In this document: positions 33,665 through 45,409 of the stretch, piece by piece
How the letters are laid out: each line of letters starts with the position of its first letter
How positions within the stretch are numbered: the stretch's first letter is position 1
Assembly (NCBI RefSeq): GCF_040954645.1
Contig: NC_092806.1
Location: forward strand, 30,467,644 to 30,531,643
Direction of reading: 5' to 3'
DNA from: Diabrotica undecimpunctata
Taxonomy: Eukaryota; Arthropoda; Insecta; Coleoptera; Chrysomelidae
Length of the DNA stretch: 64,000 nt
Notes under the pieces: generated by a model
Told to the model about the DNA's origin: nothing
The model's database searches: none
What the model saw: only the letters and a program-made list of their open reading frames with translations
Position numbers and translations under genes: made by a program

Positions 33665-33735
<71 letters not shown>
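33573..33735. repeat. Interlaced inverted repeats followed by (TA)n
   Basis: TGGTCAAGTG (33573-33582) and TGAGCTCCGT (33581-33590) are followed by their complements in the same order, CACTTGACCA (33602-33611) and ACGGAGCTCA (33611-33620), a pseudoknot-like topology. Then GGCGGAGTCCAC and a TA run at 33667-33735. Confidence 0.8.
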
Positions 33736-33737
<2 letters not shown>

Positions 33738-34870
33738 AAAAAAGAAGTACTTGTGACTCGACAGTATATACTTTGTTCGCTGAAGCATTCCCAGCTGTTT
33801 AGTAAATTTAATAGTTACTTTTTTACCATATTGGTCAGATAGTTTTTAATCAAAATTAATTAATATTTACTTTCATGATTATTCTTCTTTTTCAATTAAA
33901 GATATCTGCAACAGTAAGTTTATTTCAGCAATTAATAAGGTGCAGTAGGAATTTTTGTATTGTATGTTTCTGATAATTACTTTGTCAAAATATTCTTTAA
34001 AGGGATGAACCTGCCGTTACCACTCACACTTGATGGCTATTTAGATACAAGAACAAGATCAATAATAGAGTTTACGTATTATCTCCTCTATAAGCACATT
34101 TATAGAAACATACGAGCTAGCACAAATTTCTCAGCTTTCCTTCGAATAATCACAAACAAGTAATTTATTTAATGAACATTGGAGAGACACAAACTTAATT
34201 TAATTCTTTTATTTTTAAACCTCCAGACAGGATCATCCTTTACGCGAACAAATCTATTCAGTGTGAGAACAGAATTCTTCCGGGATTTTATTCGAACATA
34301 ATTTTAACCAGAACAGCAAATTCGTTTTGTTAATTTATCGTTGACTTCTGGAGTGCTCCCCCAAGATCAAAGATTTGGTTTAATTTGAAATTGGACGTAA
34401 TTGCCTATGAGTCAATTAAAAGAGAATATTTCGTTCATTATACTCAACTGTGCATCAGCATCGTAACGAATAATTAAATTATCTTTGTTTTATTGTGGCT
34501 ATAATAATTTTGTACCCCTTTTGTTAATTAAACAATTATATATCCTCTTCCTGTAATAAAAAAATATTTATGTATAGTACAGGCCTCAAGATCCTATAAT
34601 TAATTTTTTCTACTGTTTTTTTTTACATATTTATCGTGTTCGTGTTAATTGGTCTATAATTTGTAGAATTTTTTTATTGTAAGTAATCATTTTGTTATTG
34701 TTTTTTTAGTCATAATTTTTTGTTTTTATTAATTCTTAGCAAAGAGGTCCAATTTGATATTAAGCTACATTGCACACATTATTATATTTTTTAAGTCTGT
34801 GGCAGTGACAATTTTGAAGTGGCTAGATGGCTATAAGTTTTTATTTAAAAAATAATCAAAAAGTCATCGG
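33736..34870. other. AT-rich DNA, nothing recognised
   Basis: Small frames only (for example 33960-34163), without family features. Confidence 0.4.
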
Positions 34871-34881
34871 AAGAAAATTAA

Positions 34882-35760
34882 ATGTTATTATGTCTTAGTA
34901 CGAAAAAACGACGCCGAGGAAGAATAAATGTTTACCCCTTTTTCGAACGAACTTCTATTGGATACAAAATGCACAAAGTAGTTAGTATTTTATTACTTAG
35001 AAACTCTTGCAACACCCGTAGAAGATCAAAAAGTTTACTGAATGAATCAATGAATCCTGCCTAAAAGTATGAAACTTAATCTGATAAAGAATCACTGTAC
35101 AATCAACGACAGTAGATGGGGTGAATCAGTTAGCATTAGAGAGACTAAGTATTTTTTTAAAGTTCGTGTTAATAAGAGATTTAAACTATTTTTGCGTATT
35201 ATACAGACTTGTGTAAAGAAGTTTCTAGAAGAAGAGTGGCTTGATATACCGGCAGGTATTTGCATGAATGCATTTTCTTCAGAGAGCTCGTCTATAATTT
35301 CAAGAATTTTACTCTTGAAATGTCTTTTTTTTTAGGTGGAAATTTTGCTTATCTGGTAAATAAATAAAATCTGGTAAAAGGCTTTTTGGAAAATCAACGT
35401 CTGTATTGGCTTCATCTTTCGTCGCCTTTCTTTTTTTTTTCTGAGTAATTAATAACGACTTGCTTAAGAGGATTATCTTTTTTGACTTTGGTAACCTTCG
35501 AGCTGTGTCATGCTGATAACAAACAAGATGGCGTAGTCAGTTTGAACTGTAGATCGCTGTTGGGTAGTTTGAACTAGAAGAAATGTACCTTCTTTAGATT
35601 GCACGTTGGTTGGTTGGACGATAGACTCAGATTATTATTCAACATCTCTGTACATGCTGAGTATGTGATGATGGAATTTCCGGGCATCTTTGGATTGTCT
35701 CGGACAAGAAAGACGGTAGAATGTGCATTCAGAATTTTTGGTGCAAAAGGTTAAGATATT
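34882..35760 (+). pseudogene. Possible PIF/Harbinger transposase relic
   Basis: Weak. An N-terminal frame (34882-35064) has a basic KKRRRGRINVYPFFER segment like the start of Harbinger transposases. Near 35690-35740 the plus strand reads GLSRTRKTVECAFRIFGAK, which resembles the conserved SRARxxVExAFGxL motif near the end of that family. The middle is not readable. Could be chance for the first part; the second is more convincing. Confidence 0.35.
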
Positions 35761-37290
35761 TTTATGTCAAATTTAATGTCAATTGGATAATGTTATTAAC
35801 ATTTTAAAAGTGTATTTATGTATACCATTTCATCGAAATGCATAATAAGAAGAATACAACAGTAGCAGAATGAAGTTCAACACCATAACAACCCGCCTAA
35901 TAGGTCATATTTATCGTGCAAATAAACTTCGTGGCATGATAATTCAGTATTTCTCTCTGTTATTTTAAAATATGTATAATTAATAGGCAGTTTAATAAGA
36001 AACACCATTTTTAAAGTATTTTAAGAACTTTATTTTATAAAAACTCATATTTTTAAAATAATAATGTTAATAATATATTTTCCGTTTTTTAGATACATAT
36101 TAGGAACACCTTAAGACATTGTTATTGGCTTTATAAAAAAAGACTTTTTGGTTTATTAAATAAGATTGTATCTAAAGGACCCCAGATCTTTCATTTTTAA
36201 TGTACCTTTACCTCCAGAAGAGACTACATTTACCGTCATCTTGAATCAAAGCGTCTGCTTTCTGATCCTTCGCGTAGACCTGTGTCTCACATTTATAAAT
36301 CGCCTTATTGGTAATAAAATCGATAAAAACCTCGAGAATATCATATATTTTGTGAGGATTCGGTTCTAATTTTACTTATCATTTCGTCAATTTATCATGG
36401 AACTCTCGAAATAAATGCGAGCTGGAAAAAATACTGTGTAATGTTGAAAGATGAGATATCTTCTTGATATTGAGTATAAAAACGCGTTGAGAAAATAAAA
36501 TATACGAGAGGTGAAAGATAGCAAATGTTTTATGAAAGTATTAGTATGGACTTTCTGCTATTAAATATATTATTTCTTTAGAACATGTATAGCAGCAAAG
36601 AGATAAATTTTTAGCTTGAAAGAAATAATAATATAATCATATACAAAGGACATTCAATTGTGAGGTTTTTGTGTCATAAAACAAAAAAAATAAGTTAGGA
36701 ATTGGTTGTTATGTATATGTATATGCAATAACCCCCCAAAAATATACCCATGACCTGGTTGATAGTTCCTAATAATCGATAGTCTTTCTAGCGGTATATT
36801 TGAATATTGTTTTTACGAGATTAAACCAATAAAAATTAAGTTAATTGAGTTAATTCACAATAAGGGCGTAGAAATAACAGTTTTGATATTAAACGTAATA
36901 TTATAATACGATTTTCACTGACTGAGTTAACGACATTTTAGACAAGAGTCTTAAGTAATAGACATAACTAATCTAATTTTATATATAAGTCTTTATATAT
37001 AGAATACATTATAGGGCATTGGTATTGGTAAGTCTTTTCCATTACGTATTTTTGTAAACTACTTAAATTTTAATCGACTTATATATCAAGGCATGGAGGC
37101 AAGAAAGAATCACCTGATCTCCAATCTATCAACAATAATAATGAAAACAATTAATGCTGTAGGATATACTTAGTTGTTATAAAATAAATTGATAAAAAAT
37201 CTAAAATAGGTAAATATAACCAATTGAAAACAGGGAATGACCTCTTCATTTAGAACTTGCATCGGTAGGATGATATCCTCGCCAGTGAAT
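35761..37290. other. AT-rich DNA, nothing recognised
   Basis: No gene, terminal repeat or clear palindrome seen. Confidence 0.4.
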
Positions 37291-37299
37291 ACAATACAA

Positions 37300-38450
37300 T
37301 ACAATTTCATTTAGATTTCCGATGTCAGTTATTGTCGCATTAAGTGATATTGTGAAAGAAGGCTTAACAAACCAGTCTTGGGAACTAAAAAATTTTTCCC
37401 CGCTCGCTGAAGTATTTACCGAGACCAATAAAGTCCAAAATTTGTTTGTTAGTAACAAATTACAATACATGTACACCAATCCTTTTAAATCTTTAATAAA
37501 AACACACAGAATTATAATTCCCAAGTATACTGAATCTCATCAAAAAACTCACATCCTCCTAAAATCCATACAAGGTGATTTCTATAACAAAACTCTTTAT
37601 TTACAGATGGATCTACGACGAAGGAAGGTGTTGGTTATGGGGTATTTATCTAAAATACAAACCAATCATTGATATATAAATTACCACCTGTTTGTAGCAT
37701 TTATCCTGCTGAGCTTTTTGCAATTATAAAAGGTGTTACCTGGTTAACATCCAATAACATACTCGAAGAAGTAATATTAACAGATTCTAAATCTACATTA
37801 GACTCTATACAAAATACAAAATTTGAAGGAATAAAGTGTCCTCTGTTGTGTTGTTAAAAAAACATGAGTTCAAATTTAAATATAACATTTAATTGGGTGA
37901 AAGGCAGTATGTAGGTATACCAGGGAATGAAAAATCTAATACTCTAGCAAAGAAAGCAGTAAAATGGAGTCTTTTGCAATATTTATAAAGTAAGGGATAT
38001 ATTTAACTCAATAAAAAATAAAATAAAGGATAAAATGGGAACAGCAATGGGAGAATATTGTTGAAAACTCGTAAAATACTTATTTTCAGATACACTCCAA
38101 CTTATCACTTCCACCCCAATACCTATTTAATTACTCGACTACCAAATTGTTTTTGACAAGTGTATTTTGGCTAAAAACGAATTATGGTCGATTCCCGTCG
38201 CATTTATTTAAGCTTGGCATATTAGCGACACCATCCTGCAGTTGTGATATAAGTTGTTGTGGAGATCTTAACCATATTTTCTTTTGCTTCAACAAATATT
38301 TAGAAAAATCTAATGAATTAATTCAAACTCTTATTGAAATGAAATATTTGCTTTCGTTAAGTCTATCACACATTTTGTACACTGCTAATAGAGAAACCTT
38401 AGAATTGCCAATAAATTTTATTAAATATGTAAGAGTAGAAATATAAATTA
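37300..38450 (+). pseudogene. I/jockey-type LINE ORF2 3' end: RNase H and C terminus
   Basis: Plus strand. RNase H motifs occur across frames: a TDGS-like start near 37605, VCSIYPAELFAIIKGVTW and LTDSKSTLDSI (37669-37857), then FNWVKG. The C-terminal domain (38147-38446) reads TNYGRFPSHLFKLGILATPSC and CGDLNHIFFCF, a Cys/His motif typical of LINE ends. RT is absent (5'-truncated) and the frames are broken. Confidence 0.8.
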
Positions 38451-38574
38451 GTATATGTAACTTCAGTGACTACATATATCTCAAAAATAAAAACAGACAA
38501 AAAAAATATATTTAAATATAAATATATTCTGTGGCTAATGGACCTGTTTTCGTGCCATATCTTTCACACACGAA

Positions 38575-38601
38575 TACACACACGCACACACACACACACA
38601 C
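38575..38601. repeat. (CA)n microsatellite
   Basis: Short CA/CACG run between two LINE pieces. Confidence 0.9.
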
Positions 38602-39830
38602 TTTAATTTGAATTTAAAAGATATCTTGGAGAATAAAGTCAAAGGTATAAATAAAATTGGTGTTTCTTTTACAAACGTCGAAGCTGCTAACAATTTTATT
38701 AATAACTCTGTCAATCTTAAAGATAAACATAAAATATGTATTCCATACAATAACATGTAAGGTCATCACCAGAAATTTGAATCCATTCTTAAGCGAAGAT
38801 CAAATCAAAAAATTATTAATCTCACCCTTTGATGTTCTAGATATCAAAAGATTTCACATGAAAATTATTAAAGATTACCATCGGTTCCAATTATTAAGGA
38901 TTACTCGGTTCAATACTCTTTTATAGGCATATTTTTTATAACTTTTGAGAGTAAAATATTACCTAGAGATGTAAAAATTAGTTATCTTAAATTCAATATT
39001 ATTTCATATGTGTCGAGAGTCACACAATGTTATAAATGTTTGATATATGGTCATACCAGGACTCTTTGTTGAACTTCATCAAAATATCATAATTGTGGAA
39101 AACAGGGGGAAGAGGGTAAATTAGAGACACATCTAGAGGCAGAATGGCTAACGATGTGAGTATATTGTAAAAGTCCTGAGCATAATTCAGTTAATAAAAA
39201 GTGTCCTGCATATGCCATAAAAACGAAAATTAAAAAGTTAATGGCATATTAAAATTTATCATTTTAGAAAGCTGGACAACTAGCACCAAAAAATTAAAAA
39301 ATTACTTAAGTAAAGACCATAGTGAAGAAGAGAGTCAATACCACTCGGCTAACTTCCAAAGTATTAAACCAAAACATAATAGAGATAACCATAGTGTTAA
39401 TATTAATCAAAGAAGAACTACTGCAAGCCATTGCATAAATTCTAACAGAAGTTACGTTTCCGCAGTTAAATCTACGGGAACAATAAAAAAAAGGAACATT
39501 TTATATTATAAAAGTCTACATGAATCGCAATTAATAAATCAAAATGGCAGATTATCTCAACTAAATAGTACAATTTACACTAATGACACTCCATCTACAT
39601 CTGGTATTAATAATACCAAATATATACAATAAGAAATTTAATATTAAATAATAACAAATAAAAGCATATATTTAATAAATTAACGCCTGTTAGTGCATCG
39701 CAAAATTACTGTAATACAATAGACGATTTATACAAGAAATTTACAAATATGAACAAAGAAGAACAAACTTAAATTAGAGAATTAATACTTTATATAGAAT
39801 ATAGAATTAATAAAGCAGTGCTATAAAATT
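38600..39830 (+). pseudogene. LINE ORF1 (Gag-like) relic with CCHC knuckles
   Basis: Plus strand. GVSFTNVEAANNFINN, then CYKCLIYGHTRTLC (39038-39075), a second broken knuckle and a third CxxC...H-like stretch (CKSPEHNSVNKKC). This is the RNA-binding ORF1 of an I/jockey LINE. It lies downstream of an ORF2 end, so it belongs to a second copy. Several stops. Confidence 0.7.
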
Positions 39831-40440
39831 TAACATAACAGTAAATAGCAAAAGACTCCCTCCAGGAGAAAAACTATACGGTCTCTGAACTCGGTTCTCT
39901 CTATTAATGATTGGCAAATTTTCGTTGTGCTTTACCAGCACCACCAGGCCATCCGCATATGCTATTACTTGTACGCCAATGCCCATGCCCAGGTAGGTCT
40001 CCAAAATCTAGTTGTACAGAACATTTTAAGCAATGTCCTCAGAAAGAAGTCCAGCGACACTCCCGCCATGGTGCTCATAGAGTTATCCTTTGCAATTATA
40101 GACTTCGACATTATAGATATTGCAATGTTAATCTATCTATCTATAAAATATTCCCTATCTAAGTTCTGCAGAAAGGAAGATGTCCCTAAGTTGTCCAGTA
40201 GTCTGACGATAATTTTCCAGCTAACACTGTTAGAAGCATTTCTTATACCGAGAAAGAAAGCCACCATTAATCTGCTTCTACATATGGATATCTTCCTCTT
40301 GGTCCTGCTTATTACGTCTACCGTAGATTTTCCTGTACTCAACTCATACTGACGGTCGGATATGGATATGCCACCTCTCTCCATTATCTCCCTCTCCAGC
40401 CTTGTCTTCAAAAGAATATCCAAGACCTTGCCTAAGGTAT
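39800..40440 (-). pseudogene. R1-like LINE RT fragment
   Basis: Minus strand. LLKTRLEREIMERGGISISDRQYELSTGKSTVDVI (RT motifs 2-3, from 40423), KASNSVSW-like motif A region, then QVIAYADGLVVLV (39807-40004), where YADG replaces the catalytic YADD. Broken and truncated. Confidence 0.75.
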
Positions 40441-42119
40441 TGTTTTGTTGAGTTATTCCCTAATATTAGTGTTTTTATCTAAATAAAAAATTTTAATTAA
40501 AAAACCTAAATAAAATTTTATTTATAATTTATTTAGGCAGCTAATATAGACTTATAATATCGTTAAAACCCTGTAAAAAATTCAATTTCGTAAATAAATT
40601 CAATATGGAAAGAACATAAAGGAAAAATCAAATATAAAATTACATTAGATCATGAAACAAAATAAAACTAAATAACTAAAACAATCAAAAGTGTTTCATT
40701 ATTTTTTAGTATCACAAATACCTTTTGGTTTATTTTAAATGGTATATAATTTGACTGAAATAGATTTTTAAAATTCCTACAGAACTTAGTTTTTCAGTCC
40801 TGCATATTTTGCTGACACTGTTCAATATACAGAATGAATAATAAAAGCATGTCTTTATTTCTACAAATTTATGTATTTATTTAATTTTTTTTAATTAAAT
40901 TAAATTTTAAATTCCGATTAAAATTAAAATTAATTAATTCTTTCTCTCTAGCTAAAACAGCGAATTTATATGGCGGAGGCGATTATGCTCGCATCCACCA
41001 TAATTATTTGTACAGTTCAATAGAAAATCATTTAGGTATTCATTTCCTAGCGCTATAGTTATTTTACCCATTTACTTATAATGATTTTAGACTTTTTATA
41101 AATCCATATCCAATCAAATCCATAAATTAAAAATTCCTATCGGATTAAAACTCTTGAGAACTTGTCTTTTATTTTAATTGAAGGTTAGCACGTATATAAA
41201 TTGTTGTTTAATTAGTAGACTAACTCGTTTGAGATTAACCAATATTGTCTTCAGTTATATTCCTATTGTTGTTAATAATTGGTGGAATTGATTACGGTTG
41301 TGGTCTAATATTTTATATTTTGCCATCCATTCATTTTATCGTGTTATTAATTCATTGGCCATCATCATCAAAGAAACAGACATGAAAACGAGAAAAGAAA
41401 CAACCGTCATAAAGATATATAGGATACCCATCAGCAGAATTTAGCAGGTTTTGGTTGCCAATACTAAAAGAAGAAGTCAACAACAAGAACATACCAACAA
41501 TAGCGGAAAAAAGGAAGTCGCAGATATATCTTCAATGAAGAATCTTTTTTTTAAACGTCAAATGTTGCAAAATCAAGTGTGGCTTAATCCCATAATATTT
41601 AAATTATTTTATATCTCTGCAATAAATAAAGTTCCATTAAATAACATCTGGCTCTTATTTTTATTTTAAAACTTTTTGTCGAAATTCTTTGCTGGAACGG
41701 TGAAACTCAATAGTCAAAGCACCTACATAAAATATCACAAAAAATGTAACGGAAATTGAGTTTCCCGTTCAATTTTTCTGTTTTTTCTTTCCCTCTTCCT
41801 CTCGGTCTAATGTACTTTTGATGAATCCCTTTTTGCTAAATACTAATATGGGAATTTATCCTTAAAATTTGTTTAATATCGTTTTACACATTGTAATTGG
41901 AAGAATTTTGTAATATGATACTAATTATGCCTGTTCGTTTTGTACCAGCAAAATAGCCGAGATGATTTTATTTAATGAATAGTTACTTTATGTCATTTCA
42001 AAATTGACATACTGTTGTGTTATAGGTTTGTATAAACTGTATCGTAATTGTGATTATGCAATGTAAATTATGCAACGTAGATTTAAGTTTTTTGTATTGT
42101 GTGTTGCATATGTATTATG
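40441..42119. other. AT-rich DNA, nothing recognised
   Basis: Frame at 41451-41669 (+) has no family features. No clear repeat. Confidence 0.4.
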
Positions 42120-42540
42120 TATAGGATTGTAGGTGATGTTTTTCGACCTCCTGTTACTTATCTGTTTTTTGTATACTCTTATTGTTGACTTTTTTTTTAG
42201 AATTAGCAACCAAATCCAGCTTCATTCTGCTGATGGGTTTGCTACACATTTTTCTTTGTTAAGTAGAATAAGGGCTGCTTCTTTGACTTTTTCATTTTTC
42301 ATTTCTGTTTCTTTTATAATTATTTATGCATATTTCCATTGTGGTCTATGTTCGCTGATCCAAATATGTTTTTATTTGAGATTTCTCGATGCCTTTGTTC
42401 TTCAATGCTTCTGGTCCTTGAGGCCAAATGGAGAACACATCATCTACGTATCTACACCATACTGTGGGTTGTTTGTGTACAATTTTTTTAAATCTTCCAT
42501 ATAAACATATCTGCTAATAATGGAGACAAGGATAGGTCCA
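42120..42540 (-). pseudogene. Penelope-like RT fragment
   Basis: On the minus strand: YMEDLKKLYTNNPQ, then (one frameshift) RYVDDVFSIWPQGPEALKN, resembling the RT palm of Penelope-like elements with its YVDD. The plus-strand 123-codon frame here is its shadow. Short and broken. Confidence 0.55.
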
Positions 42541-42559
42541 TGGCTAATCTGAAATATAA

Positions 42560-43080
42560 ATCGAAAGTCAAGACTGTTCTACTCTATTAAATAGAAACTT
42601 GCAAAGTGACAAAGATCCTTTATAGATAGTCTACAAGTCTTTATTAACAAATGTCTAAGAAGACAAGAATTGTTCGTATTGCTTAGCCTAATACTGTCAG
42701 AAATTAAGGTCTTCTACATCTGATTGAACATAATGGGATAGAGAATTAAGTAAAATCCAGTCGGTCGTGTTGAATCACCAACCTTCGAAAAGAGACGGCG
42801 TCATGAGACGAAGAAGGTCATGTTGGATCGGCTACGCATTTTGTTAAATAGCTCCTGTATTGCAAAAACTGACGTAAAGTGGAATCCTCAAGGGAAAAAA
42901 AGAACCCGCAGAACAAACTTGGATTAGAAAATATCGATGATGGTCGAGATAAGAGGTCAAAGAAAGTCTTGGAACGTAATGAAGGTCTTAGCGCAAAATA
43001 GGACTTGATATAGCACGCATAACTAACACCGGATTATTAAGAATAGTCAGCAAGAATGGAGTATTATGAAAGACTATAAA
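42560..43080 (+). pseudogene. RTE-like LINE C-terminal fragment
   Basis: Plus strand: SFIDSLQVFINKCLRRQ, RRRHETKKVMLDRLRI, then VKWNPQGKKRTRRTNLD and VLAQNRT, the order seen at the end of RTE-like LINE ORFs. Stops and frameshifts. Confidence 0.7.
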
Positions 43081-43089
43081 ATATACGAA

Positions 43090-43845
43090 AGTATATTATT
43101 TGGGGCACTTATTGAGAGGATAAAGATAAAATATTGCAGCTGCTTTTCTAATCTTGCGTATACCTTCTGTTTCTAAATCGAAAATGTGTAGGCAAAAATC
43201 TAGCTTCTGGTCACATTCAGTGAAGATTGGACCGAATTACTAAATGCAGGACAACTTTTTTATATGGTAAAAAAACGTCTTGCCATGGTCATCTCCATCA
43301 TCTGATATTTCTAATAAACACAAAATATGTATATTTTCTCTCAATGCGATTATTCCTTCTTCACGATTTGTATTGCATATCTTACTTACGTTAAGCCCCT
43401 GCAATACTTTTATAATATAGTTATTAAAAGTACAAATTTTTATTTTAAATATACATAAGAAATAGATTAGCAAATATCTTAAAGGGAGAGAAAATACAAA
43501 TAAAGAAAAAATAAAGTAAAAAAACTAACCAAGAAAATGTACTTTATAAATTTTTGACAGAAAAAAACACTCATGTTATATTTAAGCTTAAATTTAAACA
43601 TTTTGTGCATTTCTGCATAAAAATTTAAACAACATCTACTTTGTAGATTTAACTTTCGATTAACTTTTACATGTTTAATTTATTCATCTACAATTGCTAT
43701 TTTGTTTAGTAAATCTAGTTTAAATTATATTTCAATCAATCATCGCTTATTTTTGTTGAGAAAAACCCTATATTAAATTGAATCGTTTCGAAGAACAGAA
43801 TTAATTGCTTTTTGTGCCTAAGCCCTTATTTGCATCAACGACTCC
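43090..43845. other. Intron sequence before the CNG exon
   Basis: AT-rich, no repeat recognised in this stretch. Confidence 0.4.
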
Positions 43846-43870
43846 AATAAAATTATTTTTCTCTTTGCAG
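43846..43870 (+). promoter_or_regulatory. 3' splice site (polypyrimidine tract and AG)
   Basis: TTATTTTTCTCTTTGCAG directly precedes the CNG exon. The matching donor GTAAGT starts at 44408. Confidence 0.9.
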
Positions 43871-44407
43871 GCTATTTGGAACAAGGTCTTCTCGTGACAG
43901 ATCCGCAGAAGCTGCGAGCGCACTACCTTCAATCAAAATCCTGGAGGACGGACATCTTGTGCGTGCTGCCCACGGATCTGGCGTATATCTGGTGGCCACC
44001 ATTCGAATGCGATTTAACAGTGCCGTGCCCGGTGATAGTTAGACTAAATAGATTATTTAAATTACCCCGTTTGTGGGAGTGGTTCGAAAGAACAGAAACC
44101 GACACTAACTATCCAAACGTTTTTAGAATATGCAAAGTGGTGCTCGCTATTTTAGTGTTAATACATTGGAACGCTTGTTTGTATTTTGCTATTAGTTATT
44201 TTATCGGCTTCGGGTCTGATAACTGGGTGTACAATTTAAATGGAACACAAAATGCTTCTCTCACTAGACAATATATTTATAGTTTCTATTGGTCGACATT
44301 GACTTTGACTACTATCGGTGAAACCCCAGTGCCTGAGAACGACGCCGAGTATTTGTTCGTTGTTGCGGATTTCTTGGCGGGTGTTCTTATTTTTGCAACC
44401 ATTGTCG
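43871..44407 (+). CDS. Internal exon of a cyclic nucleotide-gated channel
   Basis: 537-bp exon of a CNG cation channel alpha-type subunit, a plasma-membrane channel opened by cyclic nucleotides in sensory cells. It encodes [12 protein letters not shown]..., the S3 region ([13 protein letters not shown]), S4 ([17 protein letters not shown]), the [14 protein letters not shown] linker and S5 ([19 protein letters not shown]). The pore follows ([19 protein letters not shown], with the filter Glu of CNG alpha subunits), then S6 ([20 protein letters not shown]). It starts and ends in phase 1, so it is symmetric. No stop or frameshift: this is a real, conserved gene. The exons for S1-S2 and the cyclic-nucleotide-binding domain are not in view, implying very long introns. 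Exact paralogue not determined. Confidence 0.95.
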
Positions 44408-44579
44408 GTAAGTGTATCATAATGTCTATAATATTTACAATACAATTCACAATACATATTAGACTGTATTATGTTAAAATTTACACAAAATATTTTAAAA
44501 AATTACTTTCTAAAAACCTAACCTAATTTTTTTCTCATAACTTATTCTATTATAATGTATTCTATAAAATAATGTGACG

Positions 44580-44975
44580 AGTTTCCTGTCTCGTGATTAT
44601 GGCATGATATGGTCCCCTCTAATAGAGATTCACATGTCCATGATACTGGACGCTTTAATCTTCTGATAACTTGATGTTAAGGTATTGCGAATATTAATGA
44701 ATTTTAGTAAATGTTCACTTTTTGAATGTATTGTGATATCTTTTGCTGGATTACTTCTTTTACTGTTGAGATGTTGAAATGTTGAGATGTTGAGATCCTC
44801 ATAGATTCTTTGATTGGTAGCGTATCAGGGTGCATCAACAATTGCTTTTAAGATTTTTGATTGACATCTTTCCATTATAGCAATATAGGATTTACTACTA
44901 CAGCCCCACAGTTCGTTGCCTTATGTCCATATTGTGTTAAAAACTGTTTTATAAATTAAAATTTTATTTAGGTAA
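44580..44975 (-). pseudogene. Jockey-like LINE 3' end
   Basis: Minus strand: YKTVFNTIWT, GNELWGCSSKSYIAIMERCQSKILKAIVDAP, NQRIYEDLNI, then a degraded tail. This is the typical post-RT C terminus of a jockey-like ORF2. It lies just inside the intron after the CNG exon, on the opposite strand. Confidence 0.75.
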
Positions 44976-45009
44976 AAGAAATAAAATGAGACTTACTCAC
45001 AATCAATTT

Positions 45010-45075
45010 AATTTTACTACCAAAACGACTGGTTTCGCTTTCTGCACTTTGCAAAGCATCTTCAGGTCAAACGGT
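45010..45075 (-). ncRNA. Hammerhead-ribozyme-like motif
   Basis: On the minus strand: CTGAAGA (45065-45059, matching CUGANGA), a stem II with GCTTT/AAAGC arms, GAAA (45036-45033), a 4-bp stem III (ACCA/TGGT around a 7-base loop), then TA at the cleavage position (45019-45018). Stem I can pair partly (CA and TTT with GT and AAA, one mismatch between). Such ribozymes are known in Penelope-like and related retroelements. UA at the cleavage site is less usual than UC. Candidate only. Confidence 0.45.
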
Positions 45076-45409
45076 ACAAAGTAAATTAAATGCTAAAATT
45101 ATAAAAAGCCCGTATTAGGGTGCTGTCTTATAAAGATAAAAAATTACCGTAATTATGTCAATATTAGATGTCTGTGTTTATTAATGTGAATAAAATTGAT
45201 TAAGCAGACAAAGTAAAACCCACAAATTGGTATGAGATAATCTATTGAATTGTAATTAATTATAAAAACAAAATACTACTTACATGCCGGTACAAGAATT
45301 ATTAGTTAATGATTCGGGAAAGATAGTTCAAAATATCCTGTATTGCTGATGATGGGTGATCTTCGGTTTTTATTGTAACTGTTTGATAATTAGCGGGGAA
45401 GTTTCTTGA

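Noticed and set aside
34882..35335. Two consecutive plus-strand frames as a host gene
   Set aside because: No conserved domain beyond a basic stretch; kept only as a low-confidence Harbinger trace.
42133..42504. 123-codon membrane-like frame, plus strand
   Set aside because: The opposite strand reads as Penelope-like RT (RYVDDVFSIW), so this is its shadow.
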